Origin: Streptomyces europaeiscabiei
GTDB lineage: Bacteria; Actinomycetota; Actinomycetes; Streptomycetales; Streptomycetaceae
Reading direction: 5' to 3'
Length of the DNA: 64,000 nucleotides
Assembly: GCF_036346855.1 (NCBI RefSeq)
Contig: NZ_CP107841.1
Location: 2,918,001 to 2,982,000 of the forward strand
This document shows positions 16,885-25,600 of the stretch, piece by piece (the first letter of the stretch is position 1; the number at the start of each line of letters is the position of its first letter). The position numbers and the translations under genes are program-made. A model generated the notes under the pieces. The model searched no databases. It was given only the letters and a program-made list of their open reading frames with translations, and had not been told where the DNA came from.

Positions 16885-17058
16885 GACGGGACTCCTCGGG
16901 ACGTGGCGTGGGTGATGACTGTGCGTGGAAGAGTAGCCCCGGGGCCGGAAAGTGATGCCCTTCCTGCGCGGGCCCGGTGATCGAGGACTCCGATGCGCGT
17001 ATCCAGGATGCTCGTGCGACGGGTGCGCGGGCATCCCATTTATCGAGATGCTGGGCCC

Positions 17059-17994
17059 ATGGAACGTGACGATCAGAGGTGGGCGGCGACCCGCACGTGG
17101 GTGGACAAGCAGCTGCAGGAGGGCCGCACCGTACGGAACTGGGCGGATCTGCGCGGTGGTTGGACCTCGCGGATGCGTCGGCTGACGCTCGACGACGGGA
17201 CGGGTCTTGTCCTGCGGTCGTTCGTGAAACCGTTCTTCCGGATGCACGCTCCGGGGCTGTTGAACCGTGAGGCCGCGATACTCACACTGCTCGCGCCGTA
17301 CGACGACATCCCGACGCCCCGCCTGTACGCCGTCGACCCGGCGGCCGAACTCACCGACCATCCCTCTTTGTTGATGTCCCTGCTGCCGGGATCGGTGCGG
17401 GTGGAGGAGGACGCCGACCTGGAGGCGCGGCTGGATCTGCTCGCCGGGCAGCTCGCCCGGATCCACGCGGTCGTACCGGAGGAACGGCCTCGTACGTACC
17501 AGGCCTGGACCTCGCCCGAGCGGGTCACCACGCCCGGTGGGCCGTTGTGGGAGCGGGCCGTGGACGTGATCCGGCGGGAGGCGCCGTCCTACCAAGGATG
17601 CTTCCTGCACCGGGACTTCCATCCGGGGAACGTCCTGTTCACGGGCTCGGGCGCGGGCGGGGATCTGCGGATCAGCGGGGTCGTGGACTGGGTGGAGACC
17701 TCGTGGGGGCCGGCGGATCTTGACGTGGCCCACTGCTCGACCACGCTGGCGTTGTTGTACGGGGCGGAGTACGGGGCCGGGTTCCGTGAGCGGTACGAGG
17801 CGCGGGGCGGGCGTCAACTGGACCAGGCCCAGGATCACTTGTACTGGCGGCTGCTGGACGCGCTGGCCTATGCGCCCGACGCGGAGAAGCTCGCGGTGCC
17901 CTGGCGGGAGCTGGGGCGGACGGATCTGACGCCGGAGGTGCTGGGGGCGCGGCTGGAGGCGTATGTGGGCGGGCTGTTGGAGCGGTACGTCTGA
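17059..17994 (+). CDS. Aminoglycoside phosphotransferase (APH) family protein
   Basis: The 311-aa kinase-fold protein has the catalytic loop HRDFHPGNVLF (from 184) and the metal-binding VVDW (208-211). These are the brenner and DFG-equivalent motifs of APH/choline kinase-like enzymes, which phosphorylate small hydroxylated molecules with ATP. The substrate is unknown and a core-genome copy such as this need not give antibiotic resistance. Start ATG 17059 is chosen because MERDDQRW begins the conserved part; an upstream in-frame ATG at 16993 adds 22 basic residues. Confidence 0.85.
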   Translation: MERDDQRWAATRTWVDKQLQEGRTVRNWADLRGGWTSRMRRLTLDDGTGLVLRSFVKPFFRMHAPGLLNREAAILTLLAPYDDIPTPRLYAVDPAAELTDHPSLLMSLLPGSVRVEEDADLEARLDLLAGQLARIHAVVPEERPRTYQAWTSPERVTTPGGPLWERAVDVIRREAPSYQGCFLHRDFHPGNVLFTGSGAGGDLRISGVVDWVETSWGPADLDVAHCSTTLALLYGAEYGAGFRERYEARGGRQLDQAQDHLYWRLLDALAYAPDAEKLAVPWRELGRTDLTPEVLGARLEAYVGGLLERYV

Positions 17995-18064
17995 CGGGCC
18001 GGGTGGAGCAGGGTGTGGGGCGGGGTCGGGCTGGGCTGTACCGAAGGTCTGCGCTCGCGACGGT

Positions 18065-19405
18065 TCACACGTTCGGTGTCGCCGTCACCACGCCCGCCGC
18101 GACCGCCGCGCCCAGGGCGGCGTGGTCCCTGACGGTCTGGTCGGCGTAGCGGAGGGCGAAGTCGGCGAGGGCGTGGTCGAAGGTGTCCTTGGCGCCGAGG
18201 TAGGCGGCGATGGCGACACGGTCGCCGGAGCGGGCGTGGGCGCGGGCGAGGGTGGTGCCGCAGAGGCGGGCGTAGGCGCGGAGGTCGTCCGGGGGCATGC
18301 CGGCGACATCCGCCGAGCCCTGTGTGTCGCGGAGCTGACGCCAGTAGTACGCGCGGCCCTGGGGGCCGGTCAGCCAGCCGAGGAAGATGTCACTGGCGGC
18401 CTGGAGAAGCCGCTGGCCTGCGACGACACGGTGCCCTGGGTGATCGTACGGGCCGCGGGGGAGATGGTGTTCGAGAACGGACCGGCCGGCTTCCTTGATC
18501 TGGAGGAAGAGCAGGTCGTCGGCGTCACGGCCCACGAGCAGGACGATGAAGCAGCGGGTGCCGACGCTGCCGACACCAACGACCTTACGGGCGGCGTCGG
18601 CGAAGCGATAGCGGTCGAGAAGGAGTCGGCGTTCCTCGGCGAGGGTGGAGCGGTAGTCGCTGAAGATCTTGCGGAGGGCCGCCATGTCGGAGGCGCCGGC
18701 GGGCTCCAGCAGAGGCGGGTCGTGGAGGATGCGGCGCTGTCCGTCGACGGTCTCGGTGAGCTTGCCGAGGGCGTGCAGGCTGGTGCGGCGGCGGGCCCGG
18801 CCGAGGCTCGACTCCAGGCGCCGTCGGCGACGGCCCGAGCGGACCAGCGGCAGCAGCCGGTCGGCGTCGACACTCGTGTACCAGACGGCGAGTTCGCCCT
18901 CCCCCGCCAGCTTCCGCATCGTCCGGCGGTACGCGGCGGCCGCCCCGTACGCGGCGGCCCTGGCGTCGGCCTCCGCGTGGCCGTTCTCGCGTGCGGCCAC
19001 GGCGACGGAGGCCGCGAGCCGTTTCACGTCCCACTCGAAGGGGCCCGGGTACGTCTCGTCGAAGTCGTTCAGATCGAACTGCAGGGCGCGTTCCGGGGAG
19101 GCGTAGAGGCCGAAGTTGAGCAGGTGCGCGTCTCCGCAGAGCTGCACGGTGAGGCCGGTGTGCGGCTGGGCGGCCAGGTCGGCCGCCATGACGGCGGCCC
19201 CGCCGCGCAGGAAGGCGAACGGTGACACCGACATCCGGCCGTACCTGATGGGCAGCAACTCCGGCAGCCTGTCCCGGCCCTGGCGTTCGAGCACGGCGAC
19301 GGGGTCGGAACGGTCGACGGAGGGAATCCAGGTGGCGTGCGCCGAGCGCGGCGCCTGTTTCCGGGCGTTCCTGCCCTGCCGGGCCCGGTCCGCCGACGTG
19401 GTCAT
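18065..19405 (-). CDS. DUF2252 family protein
   Basis: The 446-aa protein shows the family motifs RYGRMSVSPFAFLRGGA, VQLCGDAHLLNFG, FDLNDFDETYPGPFEWDVKR and, later, VGVGSVGTRCFIVLLVGRD. DUF2252 proteins have a kinase-like (APH-like) fold and unknown substrate. ATG 19405 starts the conserved part. The upstream 200 bp hold three regularly spaced palindromes (19461-19538) that could control it. It converges on the APH-like gene, whose stop is 70 bp away. Confidence 0.85.
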   Translation of the reverse strand: MTTSADRARQGRNARKQAPRSAHATWIPSVDRSDPVAVLERQGRDRLPELLPIRYGRMSVSPFAFLRGGAAVMAADLAAQPHTGLTVQLCGDAHLLNFGLYASPERALQFDLNDFDETYPGPFEWDVKRLAASVAVAARENGHAEADARAAAYGAAAAYRRTMRKLAGEGELAVWYTSVDADRLLPLVRSGRRRRRLESSLGRARRRTSLHALGKLTETVDGQRRILHDPPLLEPAGASDMAALRKIFSDYRSTLAEERRLLLDRYRFADAARKVVGVGSVGTRCFIVLLVGRDADDLLFLQIKEAGRSVLEHHLPRGPYDHPGHRVVAGQRLLQAASDIFLGWLTGPQGRAYYWRQLRDTQGSADVAGMPPDDLRAYARLCGTTLARAHARSGDRVAIAAYLGAKDTFDHALADFALRYADQTVRDHAALGAAVAAGVVTATPNV

Positions 19406-19460
19406 CGCACTGCCTGCCGTATGCCGTGCCGCCCCATTCGGCCTCCCTGGACTCCGCGGC

Positions 19461-19538
19461 TCCGCCACGTGGTGGAGGACGGCGCCTCGGCTCCGCGACG
19501 TGGTGGATGCCCGCGCCTCGGTTCCGCCACGTGGTGGA
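19461..19538. promoter_or_regulatory. Three palindromic boxes at exact 31-bp spacing
   Basis: TCCGCCACGTGGTGGA (19461-19476), TCCGCGACGTGGTGGA (19492-19507) and TCCGCCACGTGGTGGA (19523-19538). Each is centred on ACGTGG; the outer two are 16-bp palindromes around CACGTG with TCC/GGA ends. The 31-bp period is about three helical turns, so the sites face the same side. They lie 56-133 bp upstream of the DUF2252 start, like operators for a dimeric regulator. Confidence 0.6.
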
Positions 19539-19608
19539 GGCCCGCCTCGCCGATCTCCTGATCGCAGTGAAGGCCGAAGGGGCGGCGTACGCATGTCCGG
19601 CTACGGCG

Positions 19609-20055
19609 ATCGGGTGACGGGGTGGGGGCGGGGGAGGGCCGGTCGGGGGCGGAGCAGGTCGGCGGGGGGCAGTCGGGGGCGCGGAGGGGAACGGCGGGGC
19701 GGCCGGCTGAGGGGGCTGGGGGGGTGGTGGCTCAGCGGAGGGCGGATCGGTCGACCGGGGGGCAGCAGACCGGCCGGGGGCGATCGGCGGCCGGTGGTAG
19801 GCGATGGGAGCCGATGCACGCCGCCGCCCGATTGTCAGAGGTGTCCGGGAGGATGCGGTCGAGGCCTGGGCTTCGAGGGCATCCGTGGCTTCGGGTGCCT
19901 CTGGGGCTTTGGAGGCCTCTGGGGCTTCGAATTGCGGGGGGCTTCGGGTCGCGGGACTCCGAGGCCTGGGGGCTGGGGACTTGAGCTTCCGGGGCCTACG
20001 GGACTCCCCGGCTACGGGGCTACGGGGCTACAGGGCTACAGGGCTACGGGGCTTT
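19609..20055. repeat. G-rich low-complexity leader with 9-bp tandem repeat
   Basis: This stretch upstream of the HTH_42 gene is strongly G-rich on the plus strand (runs of GGGGG around 19620-19760), with repeated GGCCTCTGGGGCTT pieces near 19905-19930. From about 20010 to 20053 it carries a 9-bp tandem repeat (GGCTACGGG / GGCTACAGG, five copies). I see no gene in it; open frames are an effect of composition. Confidence 0.7.
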
Positions 20056-20091
20056 GTGAACGGACGCGGCGTACGAGTGGAGGCGGTCGGC

Positions 20092-21273
20092 ATGGGTGAC
20101 GGGCGGCGGTATGTCGGGGTGGCCGAGCGGCGGGCGCGGCTGGGGCTGCGGCAGCGATTGGCCGGATCGGTACGGGCGGCGGGCCCGGAGGAGGTGGCTG
20201 ATGCGCTGGTCGCGCTGCACGGCTCGGATCCGGCGACCGTGCATCTCGCGGCGGGCGCGCGGCTCGCCGAGCCGGGGCGGACGGTGGCCGAGACCGAGCG
20301 GGCGCTGTACGCGGACCGCTCGCTCGTCCGGATGCACGGCATGCGGCACACCGTGTTCGTGTTCCCGACCGGTCTGACCGCCGTGGTGCACGCCTCGACC
20401 GGCATCACGGTCGCCGCGAAGGAGCGGGCCAAGCTGCTGAAGGACATGGCGGTGGCCGGGGCCCCGGACGCGGCCTGGCTGAAGGAGGTCGAGGAGTCGG
20501 CGCTGGCCGCACTGGCCCGCATCGGCGAGGCGACCGCGTCCGAACTCGCCGAGGACGAACCGAGGTTGCGGCAGCGGTTCGTGTACGCGGCCGGGAAGAG
20601 CTACGAGGGGACGCACACCGTCTCGACGCGACTGCTGAAGGTGCTGGGGGTGGAGGGCAGAGTCGTCCGGGGTCGGCCGCTCGGGTCCTGGACGTCGAGC
20701 CAGTTCCGCTGGGCGGTGGCCCCCGCGCACCCGGAGCTGGACGTGGCGGAGGCCCAGGCGTCCCTGCTGGGCCGGTGGCTGGCGGCCTGCGGCCCGGCGA
20801 CCGAGGCGGACCTGAAGTGGTGGACGGGGTGGCGTGTCACCGAGGTCCGCCGGGCGCTGGCGGCGATCGGCGCAAGGACCGTGACGCTGGACGAGGGCAC
20901 CGGGTATGTGACCGCCGACGACGAGGAGCCGGTTGACGACGCCGCCGAGCCCTGGGCCGCCCTCCTGCCCGCCCTCGACCCGACGGCCATGGGCTGGCAG
21001 CGACGCGACTGGTATCTCGCCCCTGAACTCCGGCCCGCTCTCTTCGACTACAGCGGCAATGTCGGCCCGACGGTGTGGTGGAACGGCCGGGTGATCGGCG
21101 GCTGGGCCCAGCGGTCCGACGGGGAGATCGTATGGCGGCTGCTGGACACGGAAGGGGTGGGGCGGGAGGCCGAGGAGGCGATCCGTGCGGAGGCTGCGCG
21201 GCTGCGGGGGTGGGTGGGGGATACCAGGGTCACGCCGCGCTTCCGGACGCCGCTGGAGAAGGAGTTGGCGTGA
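20092..21273 (+). CDS. HTH_42 winged-helix protein, AlkZ/YcaQ-like superfamily
   Basis: This 393-aa protein aligns in layout with the HTH_42 (winged helix DNA-binding) family: HGSDPATVHLAAGARL near residues 41-56, RMHGMRHTVFVFP near 77-89, a WWTGWRVTEVRRAL winged-helix part, and a C-terminal beta domain (LAPELRPALFDYSGNVGPTV). The family includes DNA glycosylases that unhook crosslinks, with a Q-x-Q or Q-x-D active-site motif. Here that place reads L-H-G-S-D, so glycosylase activity is doubtful. ATG 20092 follows GGAGGCGG. Confidence 0.8.
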   Translation: MGDGRRYVGVAERRARLGLRQRLAGSVRAAGPEEVADALVALHGSDPATVHLAAGARLAEPGRTVAETERALYADRSLVRMHGMRHTVFVFPTGLTAVVHASTGITVAAKERAKLLKDMAVAGAPDAAWLKEVEESALAALARIGEATASELAEDEPRLRQRFVYAAGKSYEGTHTVSTRLLKVLGVEGRVVRGRPLGSWTSSQFRWAVAPAHPELDVAEAQASLLGRWLAACGPATEADLKWWTGWRVTEVRRALAAIGARTVTLDEGTGYVTADDEEPVDDAAEPWAALLPALDPTAMGWQRRDWYLAPELRPALFDYSGNVGPTVWWNGRVIGGWAQRSDGEIVWRLLDTEGVGREAEEAIRAEAARLRGWVGDTRVTPRFRTPLEKELA

Positions 21274-21358
21274 TTGCGCGGAAGAGCTCGGAGGTTCGGG
21301 TGCGCTGGCGGATGCGGGTGCAGGTCCGGGTGCGAGTGCGGATGCGGGTGCGGGTGGG

Positions 21359-21467
21359 GGCTGGTCGCGCAGTTCCCCGGGCCCCTGAGAAGCACCGGCC
21401 GCGCCCTGTGCTTTTCGGCCCGCAAGGGCCGTAGGCCCTCAGGGACGCGGGGAACTGTGCGAGCAAC
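21359..21467. repeat. Dispersed palindromic repeat, short copy
   Basis: Left arm GCTGGTCGCGCAGTTCCCCG (21360-21379) and right arm GGGACGCGGGGAACTGTGCG (21442-21461), with CTTTTCGGCCCGCAAGGGCC in the middle. It is flanked on the left by a GGGTGCGGGTGC-type degenerate hexamer array (about 21296-21358). It lies in the 275-bp gap between convergent genes and may serve as terminator. Confidence 0.8.
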
Positions 21468-21548
21468 CGCGAACCCACCCGCAGACGAACAACCCGCCCG
21501 AGCGAACCGCCGGGTGCCCGAGAACAGAAGGGCACCCGGCGCCGCGGC

Positions 21549-22196
21549 TCACTTGGCGGGGCATTCCTTCCACGCCAAGTGATAGATCGTGCTGATGTCA
21601 CCGTCGGTGGAGTCCATGGTCATGAAGCTCGTGCTGCTGGCCGGCGACGATCCCCTGTTGACCCGCAGCTCGGTGTTGATGTTGAAGTTGCGCTCGACCC
21701 CGCAGGGCGCCCACACCAGTTGGGCCCAGTCGGTCTCGTCCGTGGCCTGCCAGTTGTCCTCGTACGGGCCGTTGAACGTGTGGGTCCTTGAGGCCGTGTC
21801 CGGGGAGCCCTGGAAGTAGTACGAGGCCTTCTCGATGCCGCTCGCGCCGCGCTGCAGCGAGGCGAAGCCTCGGTAGTCGACGCTGGCGATGGCGTAGGTG
21901 AAGCCGCCGGGGACATGGACGATCAGGTTGAGCTGGCAGTTCTTGCGGAACGCGGTGGACGGGGCGCCGCCGCCGACCTGCGCGAGGTAGTCACTGTAGG
22001 TCACCGTGAACGCGGTGTTGTCCGGTGAGACGGCGACCGCGGCCGTGCCCTGGGGACAGCCGGAGCCGTTCACCGTGGCGACCTTGATGACGATCTTGTC
22101 CGGGGGCGGGTCCTCGAACGGGGACTCGGCCTGCGCGGGAAGCGCACTGGCGAAGAGGGCGGCCACTGCGCCGCCCAGGAGGAGACCACGAACCAT
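21549..22196 (-). CDS. Secreted DUF4360-like protein
   Basis: The 215-aa precursor has a Sec signal peptide (MVRGLLLGGAVAALFASALP, cleavage AQA|E after residue 23). The mature part has KVATVNGSGCPQGTAAVAVS, TAFTVTYSDYLAQVG, KNCQLNLIVHVPGGFTYAI and a paired-cysteine end (WAPCGVERNFNINTELRV), the DUF4360 pattern of secreted actinobacterial and fungal proteins of unknown function. ATG 22196 follows GGGAGAA. Confidence 0.85.
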   Translation of the reverse strand: MVRGLLLGGAVAALFASALPAQAESPFEDPPPDKIVIKVATVNGSGCPQGTAAVAVSPDNTAFTVTYSDYLAQVGGGAPSTAFRKNCQLNLIVHVPGGFTYAIASVDYRGFASLQRGASGIEKASYYFQGSPDTASRTHTFNGPYEDNWQATDETDWAQLVWAPCGVERNFNINTELRVNRGSSPASSTSFMTMDSTDGDISTIYHLAWKECPAK

Positions 22197-22440
22197 GGGG
22201 GGTTCTCCCATCAGAGTCATGCACATGTCAATAGACATGCACGAGAACCCCGCGGCCTGCGGAGACCCAGCCCACGAAAGAGCAGACTGTGAAACAGCTG
22301 TGAAGACCGAGGGGCGACCGCATCGTATGGACCTCGGGCGGGCAGGGCTAGGGCGATCTCCGGCCAACCCTGGCGGCCGGAGATCACCCCTCCCTCCCCG
22401 TCCGCCGAGTCTTCGCGCACGCCGGGACCCCCCGAACGCA

Positions 22441-22476
22441 CCGGTGCCGTCCACCCCGCGAAGTGGACGGCACCGG
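22441..22476. terminator. Perfect 14-bp hairpin
   Basis: CCGGTGCCGTCCAC, an 8-nt loop, and the exact complement. It lies just downstream of the minus-strand gene ending at 22511. The rest of the 22197-22510 gap shows only the signal-peptide gene's promoter region. Confidence 0.85.
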
Positions 22477-22510
22477 AAATCGGCCGGGCGGCGTCAGCGG
22501 CCGTACCGCA

Positions 22511-22825
22511 TCAGCGGCTGTAGCGCATCAGCGCCCGCACCATGTGGCACGTGGTGTCCGACGGCGGGTGCACACCGATGACCTCCGCCGTGCTCCGGAT
22601 CGTCTCGTTGCGCGCCTGGTTCGGCATGTGGACACCGGAGTCGAGCAGGGCGATCGCGAGGCGCATGGCCTTCAGACGCCGGTTGTGGGTGACGTACCAC
22701 TCACGCGGACGGCCCGGCGGCAGCGTGTGCTTCACCACCGGCGCGTAGGGCAGGTCGAGCAGGACGGGATGCTGGACGGTGGACTGAGTGGGCAACGGCT
22801 TCGACTTCAGTGCGGCAGCGGGCAC
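22511..22825 (-). CDS. Small conserved Streptomyces protein
   Basis: This 104-aa basic protein has no signal peptide or membrane segment. It contains LPTQSTVQHPVLLDLPYAPV, PGRPREWYVTHNRRLKAMRL and GVHPPSDTTCHMVRALMRYS. I choose GTG 22825 because AGGAGG ends 6 bases upstream of it; the in-frame ATG two codons earlier abuts that site. The function is not recognised. The C-terminal codons (ATGCGCTAC...CGCTGA) are imperfectly repeated just beyond the stop. Confidence 0.7.
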   Translation of the reverse strand: MPAAALKSKPLPTQSTVQHPVLLDLPYAPVVKHTLPPGRPREWYVTHNRRLKAMRLAIALLDSGVHMPNQARNETIRSTAEVIGVHPPSDTTCHMVRALMRYSR

Positions 22826-23001
22826 GGCCATCCTCCTGTCGCGGTCTGGGCACCGACGGAATCCCCCGTCGACAACCCTCGAACACTGCTTCTATTTTAC
22901 TACCCCCCACTGACAATCGCCCCTGGCCAGGGGGCATCTGAGGGGTCCTGTGACAGAGGTGGAACACGGGTTTTCACACCCGGTTGGTTACGGTGGGCGG
23001 C

Positions 23002-23361
23002 ATGGAGATCTGGATCAATCCGGCCTGTTCCAAGTGCCGCAGCGCGATCAGCCTGCTCGACGCCGAGGGCGCCGACTACACCGTCCGCCGCTACCTGGAG
23101 GACGTCCCGAGCGAGGACGAGATCCGCGCCGTACTGGACCGGCTCGGTCTCGAACCATGGGACATCACCCGCACCCAGGAGGCCGCCGCCAAGGAGCTCG
23201 GCCTCAAGGAGTGGGCGCGGGACGCCGATTCACGCGACCGGTGGGTCAAGGCGCTCGCCGGGCATCCGAAGCTCATTCAGCGGCCGATCATCACCGCGGA
23301 GGACGGCACGGCGGTGGTGGCCCGCACGGACGAGGCGGTACGGGAAGCTCTGTCCAGGTAG
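23002..23361 (+). CDS. ArsC/Spx-family thioredoxin-fold protein (arsenate reductase-like)
   Basis: The 119-aa protein begins MEIWINPACSKCRSAISLLD, giving a Cys-x-x-Cys at residues 9 and 12 at the place of the ArsC active cysteine. The family RPI motif follows later (LIQRPIITAEDGTAVVARTD). The ArsC/YffB/Spx group includes glutaredoxin-linked arsenate reductases and redox-sensing regulators; the chromosomal Streptomyces member is usually annotated as arsenate reductase on similarity alone. No ars operon partners are nearby. ATG 23002 starts the fold exactly; a TTG at 22984 is the alternative. Confidence 0.8.
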   Translation: MEIWINPACSKCRSAISLLDAEGADYTVRRYLEDVPSEDEIRAVLDRLGLEPWDITRTQEAAAKELGLKEWARDADSRDRWVKALAGHPKLIQRPIITAEDGTAVVARTDEAVREALSR

Positions 23362-23520
23362 CGGGCGGTTCGGACGGCCTGGCTCCAACTTTCCTGTGAC
23401 GTGGGTTACTTGAGAGTTTGCTGTGACCGTTGAGTAGCTTTGTTCGACATCTCGTACGTAGCGGCGTACTCGTCCGATCCGGTGGCCGATCCGAAGGCCC
23501 GCCGGGAACAGGAGGCGCGC

Positions 23521-24225
23521 ATGTCGCGTAGGAGAACGCTCGGCACGAAGAAGAAGGTCGCGCTGTTCGTGACCGCGGCGGCGGTGGCGGGGGGCGGGGC
23601 CTTCGCCATGGCGGCCACGTCGAACGCGGCGCAGTCCGCTGCGGAGTCCAGCGTCTGTCAGGGACTGGCCACCGCGCTCGGCAACAACGAGCGGTTCATC
23701 GCGGATCAGAAGGCGAAGCCCGACGCCCAGTCGGCGGCCCGGATCGCCAACCGCGAGGCGGTCATCGCCCAGATCAAGGTCCAGCAGGGCGCGTCGGACT
23801 GCGTGGTCGGGGAGTCGGCTCAGGACTCCCAGGCCGCACAGCCGCCCGCACAGCCCGCACAACCGTCCGCGCCGGCCGCGGAGACCGGGGGGTCGGCTCA
23901 GGACCCCCAGGGCGACGAGGCCGCGGGGAACGCGGGCGGTGCCGGAAACGCGGGCGGCGCGGGGAACGCCGGGGCCGGCGAGCAGGTCTGCAACGGCTCC
24001 ACCGTCACCCTCTCCGGTGAGGGCGGTGCCCCGGCCGCGTCCAGCAACGAGTTCCCGGCCGGTACGAAACTGCGGGTGACGAACCTGGACAACAACAAGT
24101 CCACGACCGTCGAGGTCACCTCGGTCTCCGGCAGTTGTGTCCTGCTGAACAACTCCGCCTTCGAGCAGGTCCGGGAACCCGGCAAGTTCCTGATCCGCCG
24201 CGCGCTGATCGAGAAGGTGGGGTGA
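23521..24225 (+). CDS. Secreted protein with C-terminal double-psi beta-barrel (RlpA-like) domain
   Basis: The 234-aa precursor has a signal peptide (residues 1 to about 38, basic SRRRTLGTKKK then AAAVAGGGAFAMAA). A helical region (40-95), a Pro/Ala/Gln and Gly/Asn low-complexity linker (AGNAGGAGNAGGAGNAG), and a C-terminal domain with EFPAGTKLRVTNLDNNKSTT and VFV-like strands follow. That segment resembles the RlpA/expansin barrel core (FGTKVRVTNLxNGKSV), but I see no certain catalytic His/Asp pair. ATG 23521 follows GGAACAGGAGG. It may act at the cell wall; that is inference. Confidence 0.7.
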   Translation: MSRRRTLGTKKKVALFVTAAAVAGGGAFAMAATSNAAQSAAESSVCQGLATALGNNERFIADQKAKPDAQSAARIANREAVIAQIKVQQGASDCVVGESAQDSQAAQPPAQPAQPSAPAAETGGSAQDPQGDEAAGNAGGAGNAGGAGNAGAGEQVCNGSTVTLSGEGGAPAASSNEFPAGTKLRVTNLDNNKSTTVEVTSVSGSCVLLNNSAFEQVREPGKFLIRRALIEKVG

Positions 24226-24308
24226 CGCCGGCCTGGACGTCGGCGCATCAGGGTACGAAGCGGGCCTGCTCGTAACGGTGACGTGACGAGAAAGCGACCG
24301 CGATCCGG

Positions 24309-24345
24309 GGAGACCGGCCACCGCGCGGAGCGGTGGCCGGTCTCC
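24309..24345 (+). terminator. Perfect 16-bp hairpin terminator
   Basis: GGAGACCGGCCACCGC, a 5-nt loop, and its exact complement, about 85 bp after the stop of the barrel-domain gene and upstream of the glnII control region. Confidence 0.85.
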
Positions 24346-24402
24346 TGTCCGCGTCCGACCAGCGCGTCCACCAGGACGTGAGTCGCGCCACAGCGGCCCC
24401 AG

Positions 24403-24440
24403 GTAACACGGGGTTCACATTCGAGCAACGACCGGGAAAT
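24403..24440 (+). promoter_or_regulatory. Double GlnR box of the glnII promoter
   Basis: GTAAC-N6-TTCAC (24403-24418), six bases, GCAAC-N6-GAAAT (24425-24440). This is the same 38-bp a-site/b-site geometry as at glnA. It ends 101 bp before the glnII start codon. GlnR binding at glnII is established in S. coelicolor; the exact bases here are my reading. Confidence 0.85.
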
Positions 24441-24541
24441 CGCACGTTGACAGGCTGCCCGGCATCAGCGCGGCGTTTCAGTGCCGCAGCGCCGCAGCAC
24501 CCGCACATGCGCCCAGTGACACACCCCGAAGGATGAGGCCC

Positions 24542-25570
24542 GTGACCTTCAAGGCTGAGTACATCTGGATCGACGGCACCGAGCCGACGGCCAAGCTCCG
24601 TTCCAAGACGAAGATCCTGGCCGACGACGCCAAGGGTGCCGAGCTTCCGATCTGGGGCTTCGACGGGTCCTCCACGAACCAGGCCGAGGGGCACTCCTCG
24701 GACCGCGTGCTCCAGCCGGTCTTCTCCTGCCCGGACCCGATCCGCGGCGGCGACGACGTCCTCGTGCTCTGCGAGGTCCTCAACATCGACATGACGCCGC
24801 ACGAGTCCAACACCCGTGCCGCGCTGCGCGAGGTCGCCGAGAAGTTCGCCTCCCAGGAGCCGATCTTCGGCATCGAGCAGGAGTACACCTTCTTCCAGGA
24901 CGGCTCCCCGCTCGGCTTCCCCAAGGGCGGCTTCCCGGCCCCCCAGGGGGGCTACTACTGCGGTGTCGGTGCCGACGAGATCTTCGGCCGTGACATCGTC
25001 GAGGCCCACCTGGAGAACTGCCTGGAGGCCGGTCTCGCCATCTCCGGCATCAACGCCGAGGTCATGCCCGGCCAGTGGGAGTTCCAGGTCGGCCCGGTCT
25101 CCCCGCTGGAGGTCTCCGACCACCTGTGGGTGGCCCGCTGGCTGCTCTACCGCACCGCCGAGGACTACGACGTCGCCGCCACCCTCGACCCCAAGCCGGC
25201 CAAGGGTGACTGGAACGGCGCGGGCGCGCACACCAACTTCTCCACGAAGGCGATGCGCGAGGGCTACGACGCGATCATCACCGCGTGCGAGTCGCTGGGC
25301 GAGGGCTCGAAGCCGCTCGACCACGTCAAGAACTACGGCGCCGGCATCGACGACCGCCTGACCGGTCTGCACGAGACCGCCCCGTGGAACGAGTACTCCT
25401 ACGGCGTCTCCAACCGTGGCGCCTCGGTCCGTATCCCGTGGCAGGTCGAGAAGGACGGCAAGGGCTACATCGAGGACCGCCGCCCGAACGCCAACGTCGA
25501 CCCGTACGTCGTGACGCGGCTGATCGTCGACACCTGCTGCACCGCGCTCGACAAGGCCGGCCAGGTCTGA
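24542..25570 (+). CDS. glnII: Glutamine synthetase type II (GSII, eukaryote-like)
   Basis: This second glutamine synthetase is a 342-aa, GSII-type enzyme not subject to adenylylation. It begins MTFKAEYIWIDGTEPTAKLR, has the family WGFDGSSTNQAEGHSSD motif, the ATP/Mg site EQEYTFFQDGSPLGFP, PGQWEFQVGP and the C-terminal NRGASVRIPWQVEKDGKGY. I choose GTG 24542, with GAAGGATGAGG upstream, rather than ATG 24533. A GlnR box lies upstream and a terminator downstream. Confidence 0.96.
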   Translation: MTFKAEYIWIDGTEPTAKLRSKTKILADDAKGAELPIWGFDGSSTNQAEGHSSDRVLQPVFSCPDPIRGGDDVLVLCEVLNIDMTPHESNTRAALREVAEKFASQEPIFGIEQEYTFFQDGSPLGFPKGGFPAPQGGYYCGVGADEIFGRDIVEAHLENCLEAGLAISGINAEVMPGQWEFQVGPVSPLEVSDHLWVARWLLYRTAEDYDVAATLDPKPAKGDWNGAGAHTNFSTKAMREGYDAIITACESLGEGSKPLDHVKNYGAGIDDRLTGLHETAPWNEYSYGVSNRGASVRIPWQVEKDGKGYIEDRRPNANVDPYVVTRLIVDTCCTALDKAGQV

Positions 25571-25600
25571 TCCACCGGGCTCTTCGGCCCGAGCTTCCGA

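Noticed and set aside
17073..17838. N-terminal extension of the small membrane protein at 16594 across the APH-like gene
   Set aside because: The extension is antisense to the kinase motifs; a proper GAGGAG-ATG start exists at 16884.
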